From Cacajao melanocephalus (lineage: Eukaryota > Chordata > Mammalia > Primates > Pitheciidae): a stretch of DNA of 64,000 nucleotides. Positions 26,906 to 40,394 of this stretch are shown piece by piece. A program made the position numbers and the translations under genes. The notes under the pieces were generated by a model. The model saw nothing but the letters and a program-made list of their open reading frames with translations. It was not told where the DNA came from and did no database searches. Each line of letters opens with the position of its first letter. Within the stretch, counting starts at the first letter, position 1. Where the stretch lies: positions 1-64,000 of the forward strand of contig CAUYLG010039335.1 in NCBI GenBank assembly GCA_963573385.1, in the 5' to 3' direction.

Positions 26906-27951
26906 ATGTTTCCTATGACTATTTCTACTTTGTGAGGCATACTGGGTAAGAAAGCAATTAGTAGCAAAACAAAGTTGTATAAAAATTCCAATATGCTACT
27001 TCATCTTTCCCTGCAGCATACAGAAAGTCACAAGAGAATGTCACTCCCACCCAAATAATTAAGATACTCTAACCTACAAAATCACAGTTTATTGAAGCCC
27101 ATTGGAAAGACAAATAAAATAAAAATTTTAAAAAATGCCAAACTCCTCCTGAGAGAGAAGGAAGCCATGTTTGCCTTGTTCCTTAATAGAACACCTGAAA
27201 GGGGTAGAAAATGCTGTAAATGCTGATAAAAAGCAACCAAATATATTTTTTAAAGTGAAAGTCTGAATGCATATTGGTGTGGCAGTCTAGAATCTCAGGT
27301 TAGGACAAGAACAAAGGATATCTGCATCCACATTTTTGTCCACAGGCCTTCACCAAATGTTTTTGAGAAAGACTAGAGGCAATGCAGGATAGCCAACTCT
27401 TACTGAGACAAAGATAAAGTATGTGGCTTCCTATTATCTAAGGGTAGGGCTTGAAATGTAGAAAAACCCTACAGGTAACCCAGTATTTGCCATGGATACC
27501 TGGAAGCTATTGGCTACCACTGGGGAAGAAAGAGGAGAGCTGATAGTACCCCTACATCTGCCTACCCACCTAAAAAACAGGCTCACAGGGCCTGTTGAAA
27601 TCTGAGATATAGATTTAGAAATTAGAGAACCTGTGGACATGCTAAACCAAGTCTACTGATTATGAAGCAGTGACTATCTATGGCTACATAGCTGGAGGTA
27701 GGGCAGGAAAGCTGAACGAAACACTCCTGAGGCAGAAGCACATGGGGCCTGTTGAAGTTTGAAGGGAAAAATCACAGCAAAAAGTATGAGAGAAATTCTA
27801 CAGGCTGTTCAGCTCTTTTACAGTGTATCAGGTAGGATCTATCTACAAAGAGGAGAGACAGAGAAAAGAGGCACACGCTGAAGGCTTACAAATCTCATGT
27901 CAAATAATTTTAAGCTAGTGGTGAAATGAATCTAACTTAAGCAACAACGCC

Positions 27952-27988
27952 AAAAAACAAACAAACAAACAAACAAACAAACAAAAAA
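27952..27988. repeat. (CAAA)n microsatellite
   Basis: About seven CAAA/ACAA units inside L1-like sequence. Confidence 0.9.
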
Positions 27989-28831
27989 CTCAGACTCATT
28001 TCAAATACAGACTAGCCTGGAAATAGACTGACATAACCCACACATTAACGGCCAGAAAAAGGAAGCATGACTTTTTCTAGATAAAAATATTATTTACTTT
28101 AGTCTTTATTTGTATTAGACATTCAATAAAAATATCATAAGACATACAAAGAATAAAAAATGTGATTCATTATCAAGACGGAAAATGGTCAGTCTTAGAC
28201 AATATATAACCCAGATGTTGAATTTTTATACAGCATCTTTAAAATAAATGATAGATATGTTAAATAGTATAGTGAAAAAGGTTCACAACATGCAAGAACA
28301 GATGGGAAATTTCAGTGGAGAGATGGAAACTATGAAAAGGGGCCTAGATGGCAAAACTGGAAATGAAAGAAAAATACTGATAGAGATAAAACAAAATTCC
28401 TTTGATGGGTGTACTAGCAGACAGAGAATAGCACTGGATATTATCAGTAAATGTGAAGACAGATCAATAGACACAAAAAGATGAATAAAATAGTGTGCCC
28501 AGGATCTGAAAGACGGCATGAATTGTCGTAACATATGTGTCATCAGTGTGATAGAAGGAAGAGAGAAAGGAATTAGGAGAGAAGAAATTTTTGAAGAGAT
28601 AATGACCGTGAATTTCTCTAACATTTTTGAAAGAAATTATCGAACAGATTGATGAAGTTCAGTGAACTACAAATAGGATTACTACAAAGAAAAACAAATC
28701 AAGGCGTATTAAGTCAAACTGCTGAAAATGAATAGAAAACCTTGAAAGTGGCCAGAAGGAGACACATAAAGGCAAAATGATGAGAATGGCAGCTGACTTC
28801 TCAGTAAAAACAACAACATAACACCGTTAAG

Positions 28832-28834
<3 letters not shown>

Positions 28835-28868
<34 letters not shown>
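28835..28868 (+). repeat. Pure A34 run directly 5' of an Alu
   Basis: 34 uninterrupted A residues end exactly where the + strand Alu begins. This is unusual, because an Alu normally has its A run at the 3' end. Confidence 0.95.
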
Positions 28869-28871
<3 letters not shown>

Positions 28872-29149
28872 TGGGTGCTGTGACTCACACCTGTAATCCA
28901 AGCATAAGGCAGGGGGACTGTTTGAGTCTAGGAGTTCAAGACCAGCCTGGGCAACACAGTGAGACCCCATCTCTACAAAAAATAATAAATTAGCTGAGCA
29001 TGGTGGCAGTGCCTGTGGTCCCAGCTACTCAGGAGGCTGACGTGGTGGGATCACTTGTGCCCAGCAGTTCAAGACTACAGTGGACTATAATGATACGACT
29101 GGACTCATCCTGGGTGACAGAGCCAGACTCTGTCTAAAAAGAAAAAAAA
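28869..29149 (+). mobile_element. AluJ-type SINE
   Basis: Diverged + strand dimeric Alu (GGCTGGGTGCTGTGACTCAC to CCTGGGTGACAGAGCC and an A/G-interrupted tail). Part of the left arm after CCAAGCATAAGG is lost. AluJ-like by divergence. Confidence 0.93.
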
Positions 29150-29912
29150 AGCCACAAAAAGGTAGATCTGGTATTCAATATCTGGCAAAAATATACTTCA
29201 AAACTGAAGCAAAATAAAGTCATTTCAGACAGACAAATCTGGAAGACAGATCCCACAAGAAATTTCTTAAAATTTTTTTTTAGCCCGAAAGAATATACTA
29301 TCATATAAAAATCCAATTTGCTGAAAGAAATGAAGAACATCAGGAGTAAGCATGTTAATAAGTATGAAGGGATTTCAACTCCATAGATAAGAGGCTACAG
29401 AAATATTTTAAATATCTTTAAAAGCATATGACTATTTACATATAAATATAACAATGTGATATGGTATTTACAGGATATGTTAAAGTCAACTATATGAAAA
29501 CAAGAACGCAAAAGACAGGGAGTGATAAGTAAAAGTACACTATTGTAAGGTTGTTATTTATTGGCAAAGTAGTAGATGTTTTTTGAAGTTAGTCTTGAGA
29601 TAACCTCAAGATATACACTCTAATCTCTCAACCAGTAAAAATTAACAGAGATGCATGATTAAAAGATTGATAGGTATAAAAGTGATAACCTATTCTATTC
29701 AATAAAATAAGGAAAAAAAGAGGAATAGAGGGATTAAAAGCATTTAGAAGGGAAATCAACCACTACGATGTTAGACTTAAACCCAAGTGTACTGACAATT
29801 ACATTAATGTAAATAGACTAAAAGCCCGAATTAAAAGACAGATTTTGTCAGACTGAATGAAGAACAAGTCCTGAGCGCACATTATCTTTAGAGGAAACAC
29901 ATTTAAACATAA

Positions 29913-30270
<358 letters not shown>

Positions 30271-30398
30271 TGCAAAAATTATCTTTAAAAAACTAGTGTG
30301 GCTAAATTAAAAAGTCAACTTCAAGATGAAGAGTATTACCAGATCTAAAGAGAAGCATTACAAATTATAAAAGTCAAATCATCAAGATCAAATAAAAT

Positions 30399-30835
30399 AT
30401 GATTTTTAAAATTCTGTGTATGTGGTAAATCACATTCATTGATTTGCATATGTTGAACCATCCTTGGTTCCTGGAATAAAACCCAATTGGTGGTGGTGTA
30501 CTATCTTTTTGATGTCTGTGGATTTGGTTTGCCAGCATTTTGTTGAAAATTCTGCCCCAAATGTTCATCAGGGATATTTGCATCAAATATTCATCAGGGA
30601 TATTGTTGTTGTTCTGTGCCTGCCTGGCTTTGTTATCAGCCTGATGCTGGCTTTGTAGAGTTAAGAAGGACTCCCTACTTCTCTACTTTTTCGGACAGTT
30701 TCAGTAGGATTGCTCTCAGTTCTTCCTTGTATGGTCTGGTAGAATTCAGTTGTGAATCCCTGTTACTGGGCTTTTTTTGTTTTTGTTGGGAGACTATATT
30801 ATTCCTGATTCAATTTCACTACTTGTAATTGGGTA
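30399..30835 (-). mobile_element. Inverted 5' segment of an L1 (RT region)
   Basis: Antisense L1 ORF2 RT sequence (complement contains ATGGTTCAACATATGCAAAT and GGGATTCACAACTGAATTCT). It is followed directly by sense L1 sequence from the next part of the consensus, the pattern produced by twin priming. A short tandem duplication of the ATTCATCAGGGATATT block occurs at ~30568-30605. Confidence 0.82.
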
Positions 30836-31910
30836 GATGTAGAAAAAACATTCAATAAAACCCTAAAAAACTAGGCATAAAAGGAACATACTTTAAAATT
30901 GAGAACATTTCCCCATTCAGTAGAATGTTGATTGTGGTTTTAAAAGCCACAATGTGTGGGCATAAAAGCCACACATGGCAAACCCACAATCAACATTCTA
31001 CTGAATGGGGAAATGTTGAAAGCATTTCCTCTAAGAACTCAAACAGGACAAGGATGCCCACTTTCACCATTCCTATTCAACATAGGACTGGAAGTCCTAG
31101 CTAGAGCAATCAGTCAAGAGAAAGAAATGAAAGGCATCCAATTTGGAAAAAAAAGGAAGTAAAATCATCTCTGTTCATGAATAGTATTAATATTACACCA
31201 GAAAACGCTAAAGATTTCTCTGAAAGACTCCTAGATTTGGTAAATGACATCAGTATAGTTTCAGGATGCAAAATCAATTCACAAAAATTAGCAATATTTC
31301 TATGCAGCAACAACAATCAAGCTAGGAATCAAGCCAGCATTCAACAGTAATAACTCAATTATTTTACAAAAATAGCTACAAATAAAATAAGATAAAATAA
31401 AATAGAATAGCATATCTAGGGATAGATTTAACCAAGGAGGTAAAGATATCTACAAGGAGAACTACAAAAACTCATGCAAGAAATTGTAGAAGACTCAAAC
31501 AAATGGAAAAACAGCCCACATTCATGAACTGGAAGAGTCAATATTATTAAAACAACCATGCTTCCCAAAGCAATGTACAGATTCAATGCTATTCCTATCA
31601 AATTACCAGTGTCATATTTCACAGAATTAGGAAAAGAATCCTAAAATTCATATGGAACCAAAAAAGAGCCTGAATAGCCAAAGTATTCCTAAGCAAAAAC
31701 AAACAAACCACAACAAAAAAATAAAGCTGAAGGCATCACATTACTCAACTTCAAATTACAAGGATATAGTAACCAAAACAGCATGCTACTGGGGTAAAAA
31801 TAGACATATAAATCAATGAAAACAGAATAGAGAACCCAGAAATAAAATCATACAACCTGCAATGAACTGATCTTTGACAAAGTTGACAAAAATAAACAGG
31901 AGAAAGAACA
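30836..31910 (+). mobile_element. Sense segment of the same L1 (ORF2 RT and downstream)
   Basis: Sense ORF2 sequence: GGACAAGGATGCCCACTTTC, TCCTATTCAACATAGGACTG, CATATGGAACCAAAAAAGAG, ATGAACTGATCTTTGACAAA. It ends inside ORF2 near 31910 without a 3' UTR or poly(A), so the 3' end has been lost. It is less diverged than the L1M upstream, with a small (AAAAT)n interruption at ~31380-31405. Family approximately L1MA/L1PB. Confidence 0.85.
30904..31017. repeat. Perfect 34-bp inverted repeat (hairpin) in L1
   Basis: 30904-30937 is the exact reverse complement of 30984-31017, with a 46-nt loop. The loop itself has two related AAAAGCCACA units. The right arm is the normal sense L1 sequence; the left arm is an extra inverted copy. 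Confidence 0.95.
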
Positions 31911-32631
31911 CCTTGAAGAAGTTGCCACTAGCAATCAGTAGGACTTGGATAAAACAGAGGGTCAAGATTTTGAGTAGCTGAACGTTGAACATTTAAAAAA
32001 TATTTTAGTTTCTATTCATTTTGCTGTAGCTTGATCAATGTTTAGATAATAGGATGCCATGTTTCAGGATGGCAAAATGAATAAACACACAACCCTAAGA
32101 ACGAATGAATGGTTATACAGGTGAAATATTCTGATTTTTTTTTAAAGGTGAGCCTTTCTTCCAATTGTGTGATTTAGTAACTCATCTGAATAAAAAGTGA
32201 ATGAACTAGAGTTCTGGGATAATAACTGCGGAGACTCCAGTGCCTCCGCACTCAAATGTAAGGGCTTAAAGAAATGCACAAAGATTCCATTACATAAAGG
32301 AAGCTTTTGTTTTTCCTCGAGTGACTCCATTAAAATGATTTTCCACTTCGGAATACACATTCTTCACTTATGAGTGGTGTGGTTGGCTAACTGCTACAGG
32401 TAAGTTTGAAAACTCTCACCTCCCCTCTTCACAAAAAATATCTGTCCTTTTCTGAAGATCTACAATATCTTCACATCTTACCTTCTGCATCAAATGCAAA
32501 TACGACCGGAGAGGTCTCCACGTTTCGTAACTGTACTTTGATGAGAATAGTTTCTCCAGGCCACTTTTCTCTGAACCACAGAAGTGGGGAAATACAAGTG
32601 TCTTAGGCTTGGTGCTGGGTTTGCTCCTCTA
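31911..32631. other. No gene or recognised repeat
   Basis: Single-copy-looking AT-rich DNA between an L1 fragment and a MER1-type element. Confidence 0.6.
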
Positions 32632-32639
32632 CTGTAAAG

Positions 32640-33165
32640 CAGGGGTCCCCACATCCCGGGCCACGGACCAACACTGGGCGGTGGATTGTTAGTAACGGGG
32701 CTGCACAGCTGGAGGTAGGTGGGTGAGTGAGCAAAGATTCACCTGTATTTACAGCTGCTCCCAATCCCTGGCATTACCGCCTAAACTCCGCCTCCTGGCA
32801 GATCAGCGGCAGGATTAGATTAACATGGGAGCGCAAACCCTACTGTCAACTGCGCATGTGAGGGACCTGGGTTGCGTGCTCCTTATGGGAATCTAATGCC
32901 TGATAATAGGTCGCTGTTTCCCATCATCCCCAGATGGGACCATCTAGTTGCAAGAAAACAAGCCCCGGGCTCCCACTGATTCTACATTATGGTGAGTTGT
33001 GTAATTATTTTGTTATATATTGCAATGTAATAATAATGGAAATAAAGTACACCATAAATGTAATGTGCTTGAATCATCCTGAAACCATCCCTCCTCCACC
33101 CAGTCTACGGAAAAATTGTCTCCCACTAAACTGGTCCCTGGTGCCAAAAATGTTGGGGACTGCTG
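32640..33165 (+). mobile_element. MER1-type non-autonomous hAT-Charlie DNA transposon
   Basis: Starts CAGGGGTCCCCA and ends TTGGGGACTGCTG, terminal inverted repeats typical of the MER1 family. The perfect 8-bp target duplication CTGTAAAG lies at 32632-32639 and 33166-33173. Internal blocks AACTGCGCATGTGAGGGACC and TGGGAATCTAATGCCTGATA agree. It is non-autonomous, with no transposase. Shown + by the usual consensus orientation. Confidence 0.93.
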
Positions 33166-33173
33166 CTGTAAAG

Positions 33174-34567
33174 AACTAGTTAACAACTCTAAAGCACCTT
33201 GTAAATTCTGAGGTCTACATCACTGATTTTTAACTTTTAGGGAGCCATGAATTCCATCAGGATTGTGATGAAGACCATGGATTATTTATATCATAAGAAT
33301 GCCCACATGCACACATTACCGCCACAAGAAGCCACAAAATTTTGCATACAATTTCAGGGCATTTGTGGAGCTCCCAAAAGTAGCTGAGGTTTCCATAGAC
33401 TCTAAGTTAAGAACTCCAGGTCAATAGTAATATTAGGGATTATTATTTTGAATTATATGAAGAAATCTTCTGAAAAGCAAACAGAAGGCAGTAACTCTCC
33501 ACTCAACCTTCTTTCTCAGGAACCTGATTGTATGCCAATTCTCCTTTACATTTTTATTATTATTTTAATTAAAATGTTATGATTTTAAAATAAATTACTG
33601 CAGTTAAATTACTGAATTAAAATTTAAATTATCAATATTTAGTAATAATATTTATTTTTAATAAATATTGTTGATATATTAACATCCTCAAATAGGTAAA
33701 GCTGATGATCTTTTTCTTATTTCTGTTACCATCACCACCATTACTAAATCATGTGCACGCATTTTTATATAAACATCCAGACTCAAGGGCTTGAATTGGG
33801 CAATTTAACTATGTACTAATTCAAGCTTTTGAATTAGTATTTCTCATTTTTATCTATTGTTATACATCTGAAAATATTTTTTACTGATACTGGAAAATAA
33901 ACCGAGAGTTTGAGACTGAATTAAAACACATCACATCTTTGTTCTCATCTCCCTTCCGTTTATGAGCATATGCCTGACATATACTCACCCTAATACCTTG
34001 CCCCCTCTTTTGAGGCACTGACTTCGAAAGCATTAATGGAATCAGACACTTCTTGTGTTGAAGGAATATATAGTTTGATAGAGATTTAAAATGTAATTTA
34101 AGAACTTTATTAAGAATTCTCAGTAAACATTTCCACACTTGTACTAGATTCCAGTCTAAAACAAACAACCTATCAAGCTTGGTTGCTGGCCAAGACTAAG
34201 TTTAATATTCCTTTCATAAGCTTCTTCCCCTCTTGCTACTATGATATTTTGATACCATTTCAAATGTATATTCAAAGTTAAAAAGTTATAATAATTTATT
34301 AACATTACATGCCATTGTGACTTTTGGCAAAGCACTTTGAAATAAAAATAAAATTGTGACACCATCACAATAAAACTTCCTCAAGTTGTAAAATGGATTG
34401 CAAAATCTAAATGAAAATAAAGACATAAAATATGAGTGTATTTAAAATGATTTCTGAGATGGGGAGAGAGAGAGGATGACACCTGTAATTAGAAAAAGTT
34501 GATAACAATAACAAAGGAGTAGAGGTTTTTCCTTCTTTATCTTGACTACTTTTGTTCAGTTTTATAG
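33174..34567. other. No gene; AT-rich
   Basis: Very AT-rich at 33530-33680, with a near-perfect 13-bp AT palindrome at 33644-33671. No recognised repeat or exon. Confidence 0.55.
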
Positions 34568-34852
34568 TTTTTCAGATGGAGTCTTGTTCTATCACCAGGC
34601 TGGAGTGCAATAGCAGGATCTTGGCTTAGTGAAGCCTCCGCCTCCTGACTTCAAGAGATTCCCCTGCCTCAGCCTCCTGAGTAGCTGGGACTACAGGCAC
34701 CTGTCACCACACCTGGATAATTTTTCGTATTTTTTAGTAGAGACAGGGTTTCACCACATTGGCCAGGATGGTCTCAATCTCCTACCTTGTGTTCCGCCTG
34801 CCTTGGACTCCCAAAGTGCCGGGATTACAGGCGTGAGCCACCAAGCCTGGCC
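34568..34852 (-). mobile_element. Alu SINE
   Basis: Antisense dimeric Alu from TTCAGATGGAGTCTTGTTC to GAGCCACCAAGCCTGGCC. The poly-T tail is short. Confidence 0.95.
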
Positions 34853-37659
34853 TAAATTTTAAACTTTCAATACAATGTTTCCCATGTTTGTATGTGAGAA
34901 TGAACAGCGTGCCTTGTCATTATAAGATTATGAAATGAATTATTTATATTACATGCATATTTATAATTCATTTATTTTATATATATGAATAAAATTAATC
35001 CTGATAAGATATCATTATGCCTGAAGGAGAGTTACATGTTCTAGGCTGTCAAATACACACACTTGTTAACAGTATTTTCATGGGTGGTAACAACTTCATA
35101 TATGCAAGACAGAATTAAGTAGTATCTGATTAAAGAAATATAAAGTAGCTCAAAAAGAAAAACAAAAGGAATTTTAGAAATATCAGGATTTTAAATGCAG
35201 GAATTTAAATTGCACTGACATTATTATGTCATTGTAAGATATTTTTTTCAAGGAATTAAAGATTTCTGACTCCAGATAAATGTAATCATCTATCAAAGAG
35301 AATGCTTATAAGTCAAATAAAACACTGGAGTTAGATATTCTGAAAAAGAATAAAATTTGATAAAATAATTATAGATTATTGTATTATTATATTTATATTA
35401 TTTTTGATCACTTAAAATACATTTTAAATAGTTTGATCACTAATCCTATACCTTGTTTTACTGAGAATATTGAGAATAGATTGGCTGGTAAATATGTTTA
35501 TATAAGTCAATCCCAAAATACCTATCCAACATTAAAAATGATGAACATGGCATTCAGACAAATGCAACCAGCCCTTGGGAAGAATTGCATCTTGGCTTCT
35601 GTTGCAACATTGAGAAACTGGACCGTGCTATGTCCAAGTCATGAGGCTTTTAGCAGTGGCAATTTCACAAAAAAAATTGGCTTGGGAAAATAATGCTAAT
35701 TCTTTTCCATACACAAATTCATGAACTAAGTAAAGCCTCAGATGGTTCATGCCCATCAAAAATGTTTTCATGCTCATCAAAAATGTTATCAACATATCTA
35801 TCTCTCTAGTTAATATATCCATTAAGATATAGATACACGTAGGAAAACTTTCATGTGAACTGACAAAATTATATAGAACACTTGTTTTTAAATACTCACT
35901 CTTTTAAGATTGCAGACGAGCAGCTCAGAGATTGTCATGTATTTTGGATAAGCTCTAGGCAAAATATCACTCTGCCAACATACTAATCTGATATTGATAA
36001 AGAGCCACAGTTGTGGTGGTGGTAGTGGGGGAATTTGAGTAGGAATAAGACTGGACCCAACTACATGTTTTTGATTCTATTGGCTAATTGAGAGCATTGC
36101 AGATATTCTCAATATTTTGCCAGAATCAAAGGAAAAAATATACAAAATATCTGAGAGAATTTTTGACTCAATCCCATTAATAAGTACAAAAAGACTAGGG
36201 ACTGGAGCTACAGAGAAGAGGAAAAATGAGATTGAGCCACTCCTTTGGGCAAGCATGGATTTTGGATGAACTGTGTGTGTACTTGGTGGGCATAAAAAAA
36301 ATGCTAGTGTCCTTCCTAATTACCTTAAGTTTGTCTGACCATATGATTTGATGTTCTTTGACCTTGAAAGAGATTGTGGTAATGAATTTACTAATAATTG
36401 ACTATTAGAAATATGTTTGGGGTAGGTAACGTGTAATCTTGTCATAGATAATGTAACTAATATGTAACATGTGGTAGCTATAGATAAACTTTAAACTTTC
36501 AAACCTTTGTTCTGGTTGTAAAATGTCAGTTGGACCCATTTTGGTGCCTTTTATTACTGCCTCAAAACCATGCTGTGAATTTGTAGCTGCCATAAATGCT
36601 TAATGTAAGAGCTCATTGTGCAATAAAGTGTCAGAACACTGTTTTTAAACACATTTTTAAAGCAACATTTTACAGCTTACATTTTTTCCCACTGCGTACT
36701 ATAAAAAGTACAGATTTTCAATGTCACATTCATAAGGAGAGCATAATCATTCCTGGGAAAGCCAAGTACGGTGAGAATTAAATGGTTCCTATTCAACCTT
36801 TTTATAAACTCTGATTTTTCTCTCCTGTTTGGTTAGGCCACTCGTCTTCCTCAAAAGAGAAAACTGCAACTTTGAATAAAGATGGTTATTTAGAGATTAA
36901 TTTAGGCACTCTGACTCTTGGATTGATTTAAACTTCAAACATGAGGATGAGCACCAAGAAGCAGAAAGATGTGATATTCCATTTCATCTCAGATTATCTT
37001 GCATGACACAAAATAACTTTATTGCATATTTACTATCCAAAATATTCAAACTCTTTACTGAGAATATTTCTCTTTGAACATCATTTAAGTTGGAATTTTA
37101 TTTTCATCTGAAATCTTCCCTTTTTAACCATCACACCAACTTCTCATTCTCTCAAAGTTGAAAGAATTAGCTTATTTTACCTGATGGACACTTGATTATC
37201 AGTACACCTTCAGATTTTCTTCTTAGTTTTCTAATTATTTCTCATCTTGAATGAACTGACAGTCCTTGAGGTCAGAACCCTTTAGTAGACAAACTGAGGT
37301 TCTACTGAGCAGAAATTTCCCTGTAAGCTCCTCCTTGTCTGCTGCAAACTGGTCAATATTGAACCAAAAATTCTCATAGGATTTACCCTGAATTTCTGTT
37401 TCCATCTGTGATTGGCACTATCCTATAACCATCCTATAACCATGGGTACAACTGCATTCTTTCTACTTTTTAGGGTGGAGAGAGTAAAGAAATTGTTACT
37501 GAAATAAAGTTTTCGGTATCTCTATAGACTGCCTCATATCCTTCTACAGGGCTGATAGCTGAGAAAACATCCTTCACAGAATGTGTCCCTCTTTGCCTGA
37601 AAACCATCAGATGTGATTCTCAAAGCATGAAGAGGTTTTGTCTATTATTGCTGACCATC
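34853..37659. other. Single-copy AT-rich stretch, no gene found
   Basis: No recognised repeat. Two small tandem duplications: about 21 bp at 35746-35787 and 11 bp (CCTATAACCAT) at 37421-37442. Frames at 35379-35693 and elsewhere show no domain. Confidence 0.55.
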
Positions 37660-37740
37660 AAATTCCTGGAAATTTGGCACCAGGCTGAGCACATAGTGGC
37701 ACTCAGTAATATCTGTTCAATATGTAAGTAAATGAATGCG
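37660..37740 (+). mobile_element. L2 3' end fragment
   Basis: GCTGAGCACATAGTGGCACT followed by TCAATATGTAAGTAAATGAA resembles the L2 3' terminus. Confidence 0.5.
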
Positions 37741-38875
37741 AATACATAAATAAAATAAATTGTGGCCTTATAATCATTATTTAATATCCAAAAATTTGGA
37801 TTTAAGATTTGCAGGTTCTCACATTAGCATTGTTTTTGAAGCAGTGACAAGCAAATCGGTCTCAAGGTCAAGTATAAAATAATCCTCAAAACAGACTGGA
37901 CATTTGAGTCTGGAACAATAGCTCAACTGCAGAGTTTAGGAAGATATTTCTTTGACTTGAGTCTTTTCTCCTTTTCTCCCCAACTCATACACAAAGTACT
38001 TGTTTTGCCCCCTAACTCAAAACACACAGAAATAAGACCTCATAAAATAGATAAAAGTTTACTGTGGAGTGGACTGAGCAAACAATTAACTTACTTGAGT
38101 TTAAACCTAACTGAAGTAATTCACATATTATAATATAACAATAAAATGACTCTCTTAAAAGACATACTTTTGAAGCTAATGCCATCAAGGAAAACAACAC
38201 TAACTTTTGAATTAGTCTTGGCAAACATGAAAATAAGTTGGCGATTTATTCTTATTCAGAGGAAAGCACTTAATTATTTTTTTAAAGCCCAACGAAAAGG
38301 GCCGACTATAAAATGCCAGAGATGAAATGGAGATGCAGACACACAGAAGAAGACTTTTAAAAAGTTAGTTTTACATTCCACCGCCTTGTTTTTTTCTTTT
38401 TCTTTTTTTTTTTTTTTTTTTTTTTGCCACCTGGCATGCATCTGTTTAATATGCATGAAGTTGGCAAAATATTTTTTTCTTACTAGCTGGTGACAACCTA
38501 GGAATTTGGAATGCCCAGCATTTTTCTGTATTCCATGGTATGACAATTTATTACTCATTTAATTTTTTAGAATGTTTTCTAACTGCAGAAGTTGAAGTTT
38601 TACATAACCTTACTACCTTTAGCCACACCAATCATTGCCTGAAGTTTTTTATTTATAATTTGTTACAAACAATGATGCCAATGAAAACCACATTCTCTTA
38701 GACTGAAAGAGAAAGACCAAGATATTTGATTTCTCATCAGCTGCTTTCACCATAGCTTCTATTAGTTTTGATCTGGCTTCTTTTAGATGAGGATCATATG
38801 AGTGAGTCCATATTTAATTATATCTTTTTTTTTAAATTATTTTTTGAAAGTTTAAATTGTTTTACAGAGTTATAA
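37741..38875. other. No gene; contains a T-rich run
   Basis: Single-copy DNA with a T-rich run (few C) at 38389-38425 that is not attached to a recognisable retroelement. Confidence 0.55.
38389..38425. repeat. Poly-T tract
   Basis: About 37 nt of T with two C interruptions. Could be the remnant tail of an unrecognised antisense retrocopy. Confidence 0.85.
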
Positions 38876-38885
38876 GATAATAAAT

Positions 38886-39182
<297 letters not shown>

Positions 39183-39192
39183 GATAATAAAT

Positions 39193-39939
39193 CCTACCTC
39201 AGGAATCAACCCTGGATTTACTTTTTCTTCTGTTAAGCTCATTTTAGTCTATAATTTCATGCCCTTTGAGGAATATCTTGAAATTTCTGAATTACTTTTA
39301 TTTGAAGCATCTTTGGGATGATTAGTTGTTCAATCCAAGAAATTCTGGTCAGGGAGTTAAGGTATTAAAAATGATCCAAAAAAAGAATATTACCTTTTAA
39401 AAATTAAATCCTCCAAACCTTCCTTTCTAAAGTGCTAAAGGGATAAAATTCAATTAGACAGTGAAGATAGCTTGACAACAGTGTTCTAAATTCTTATTTT
39501 CTACTTGGTTATAAATGATAGGTAATATCGTCTATATAACCTCTCCCTTGAAGACTCAGAAGCAGAAAAGACAAAAGGACAAGTGTAGTGGTGGCTAGAA
39601 GGAAGCTTTTCAGGGCAGAGTTCTTGGGAAAAACCAGGATGTAGAACTTGATGCCACAATATGTATTAGAGTCAATACAATTCCTGGTGTTTATCAATGC
39701 CATAAGAGATCCTCGTGGATTACTCCATTATCTATCAATATTAAAAACCGGAGGAATTAGCTTGTGTTAAACTAGCCAATGATTTAAGCAGATAATATTG
39801 CAGACGATCACAAAGCCCCTGTCCCTATTCCTTTTTCATTTGGTGAGATTCATAAATTATTACTTGCTGCTTCTTACAGAGATAAGGGATACCTTTTCCC
39901 TAATTTCCCTAGCACAGAAACAGGGGTAATTTTTTGAAT
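39193..39939. other. No gene or recognised repeat
   Basis: Single-copy-looking DNA. Confidence 0.5.
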
Positions 39940-40222
39940 TTTTTTTTGGGGGGGACAGGATCTCGCTCTATCAACCATGCTGGAGTCCAGTGGCTCACTG
40001 CAACCTCTGCCTCCCAGGTTCAAGCAATCTTCCTGCCTCAACTTCCTGAGTAGCTGGGATTACAGGCACCTGCCACTACACCCCGCTAATTTTTGTGTTT
40101 TTGCTAGAGACAAGATTTTGCTATGTTGCTCGGGCTGGTCCAAACTCCTGGGCTGAGGTGATCCACCCTCCTCAGCCTCACAATATGCTGGGATTACAGG
40201 TGTGAGGCACCATACCCCGCTG
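39940..40222 (-). mobile_element. AluJ-type SINE
   Basis: Diverged antisense Alu (T/G run, GACAGGATCTCGCTCTATCA, to GTGTGAGGCACCATACCCCG). About 15 bp of the left arm region are missing. Confidence 0.92.
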
Positions 40223-40394
40223 ATGATATAAAAAGCAAGACAAAAAAAAAATAAAAAACTTTACTGAAAGCTTTAAGCGTGATTTAAAAGAAACTAGTTA
40301 ACATTTACACTTTGATTTTTCATGTTTTTATGCTTTCAAAATATAAAGACAAATACAAAGATATACAAGAGGTAAAATTATAGCTCATTTGTTC

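Noticed and set aside
28283..28624. 113-codon minus frame
   Set aside because: Antisense of L1M ORF1-like sequence.
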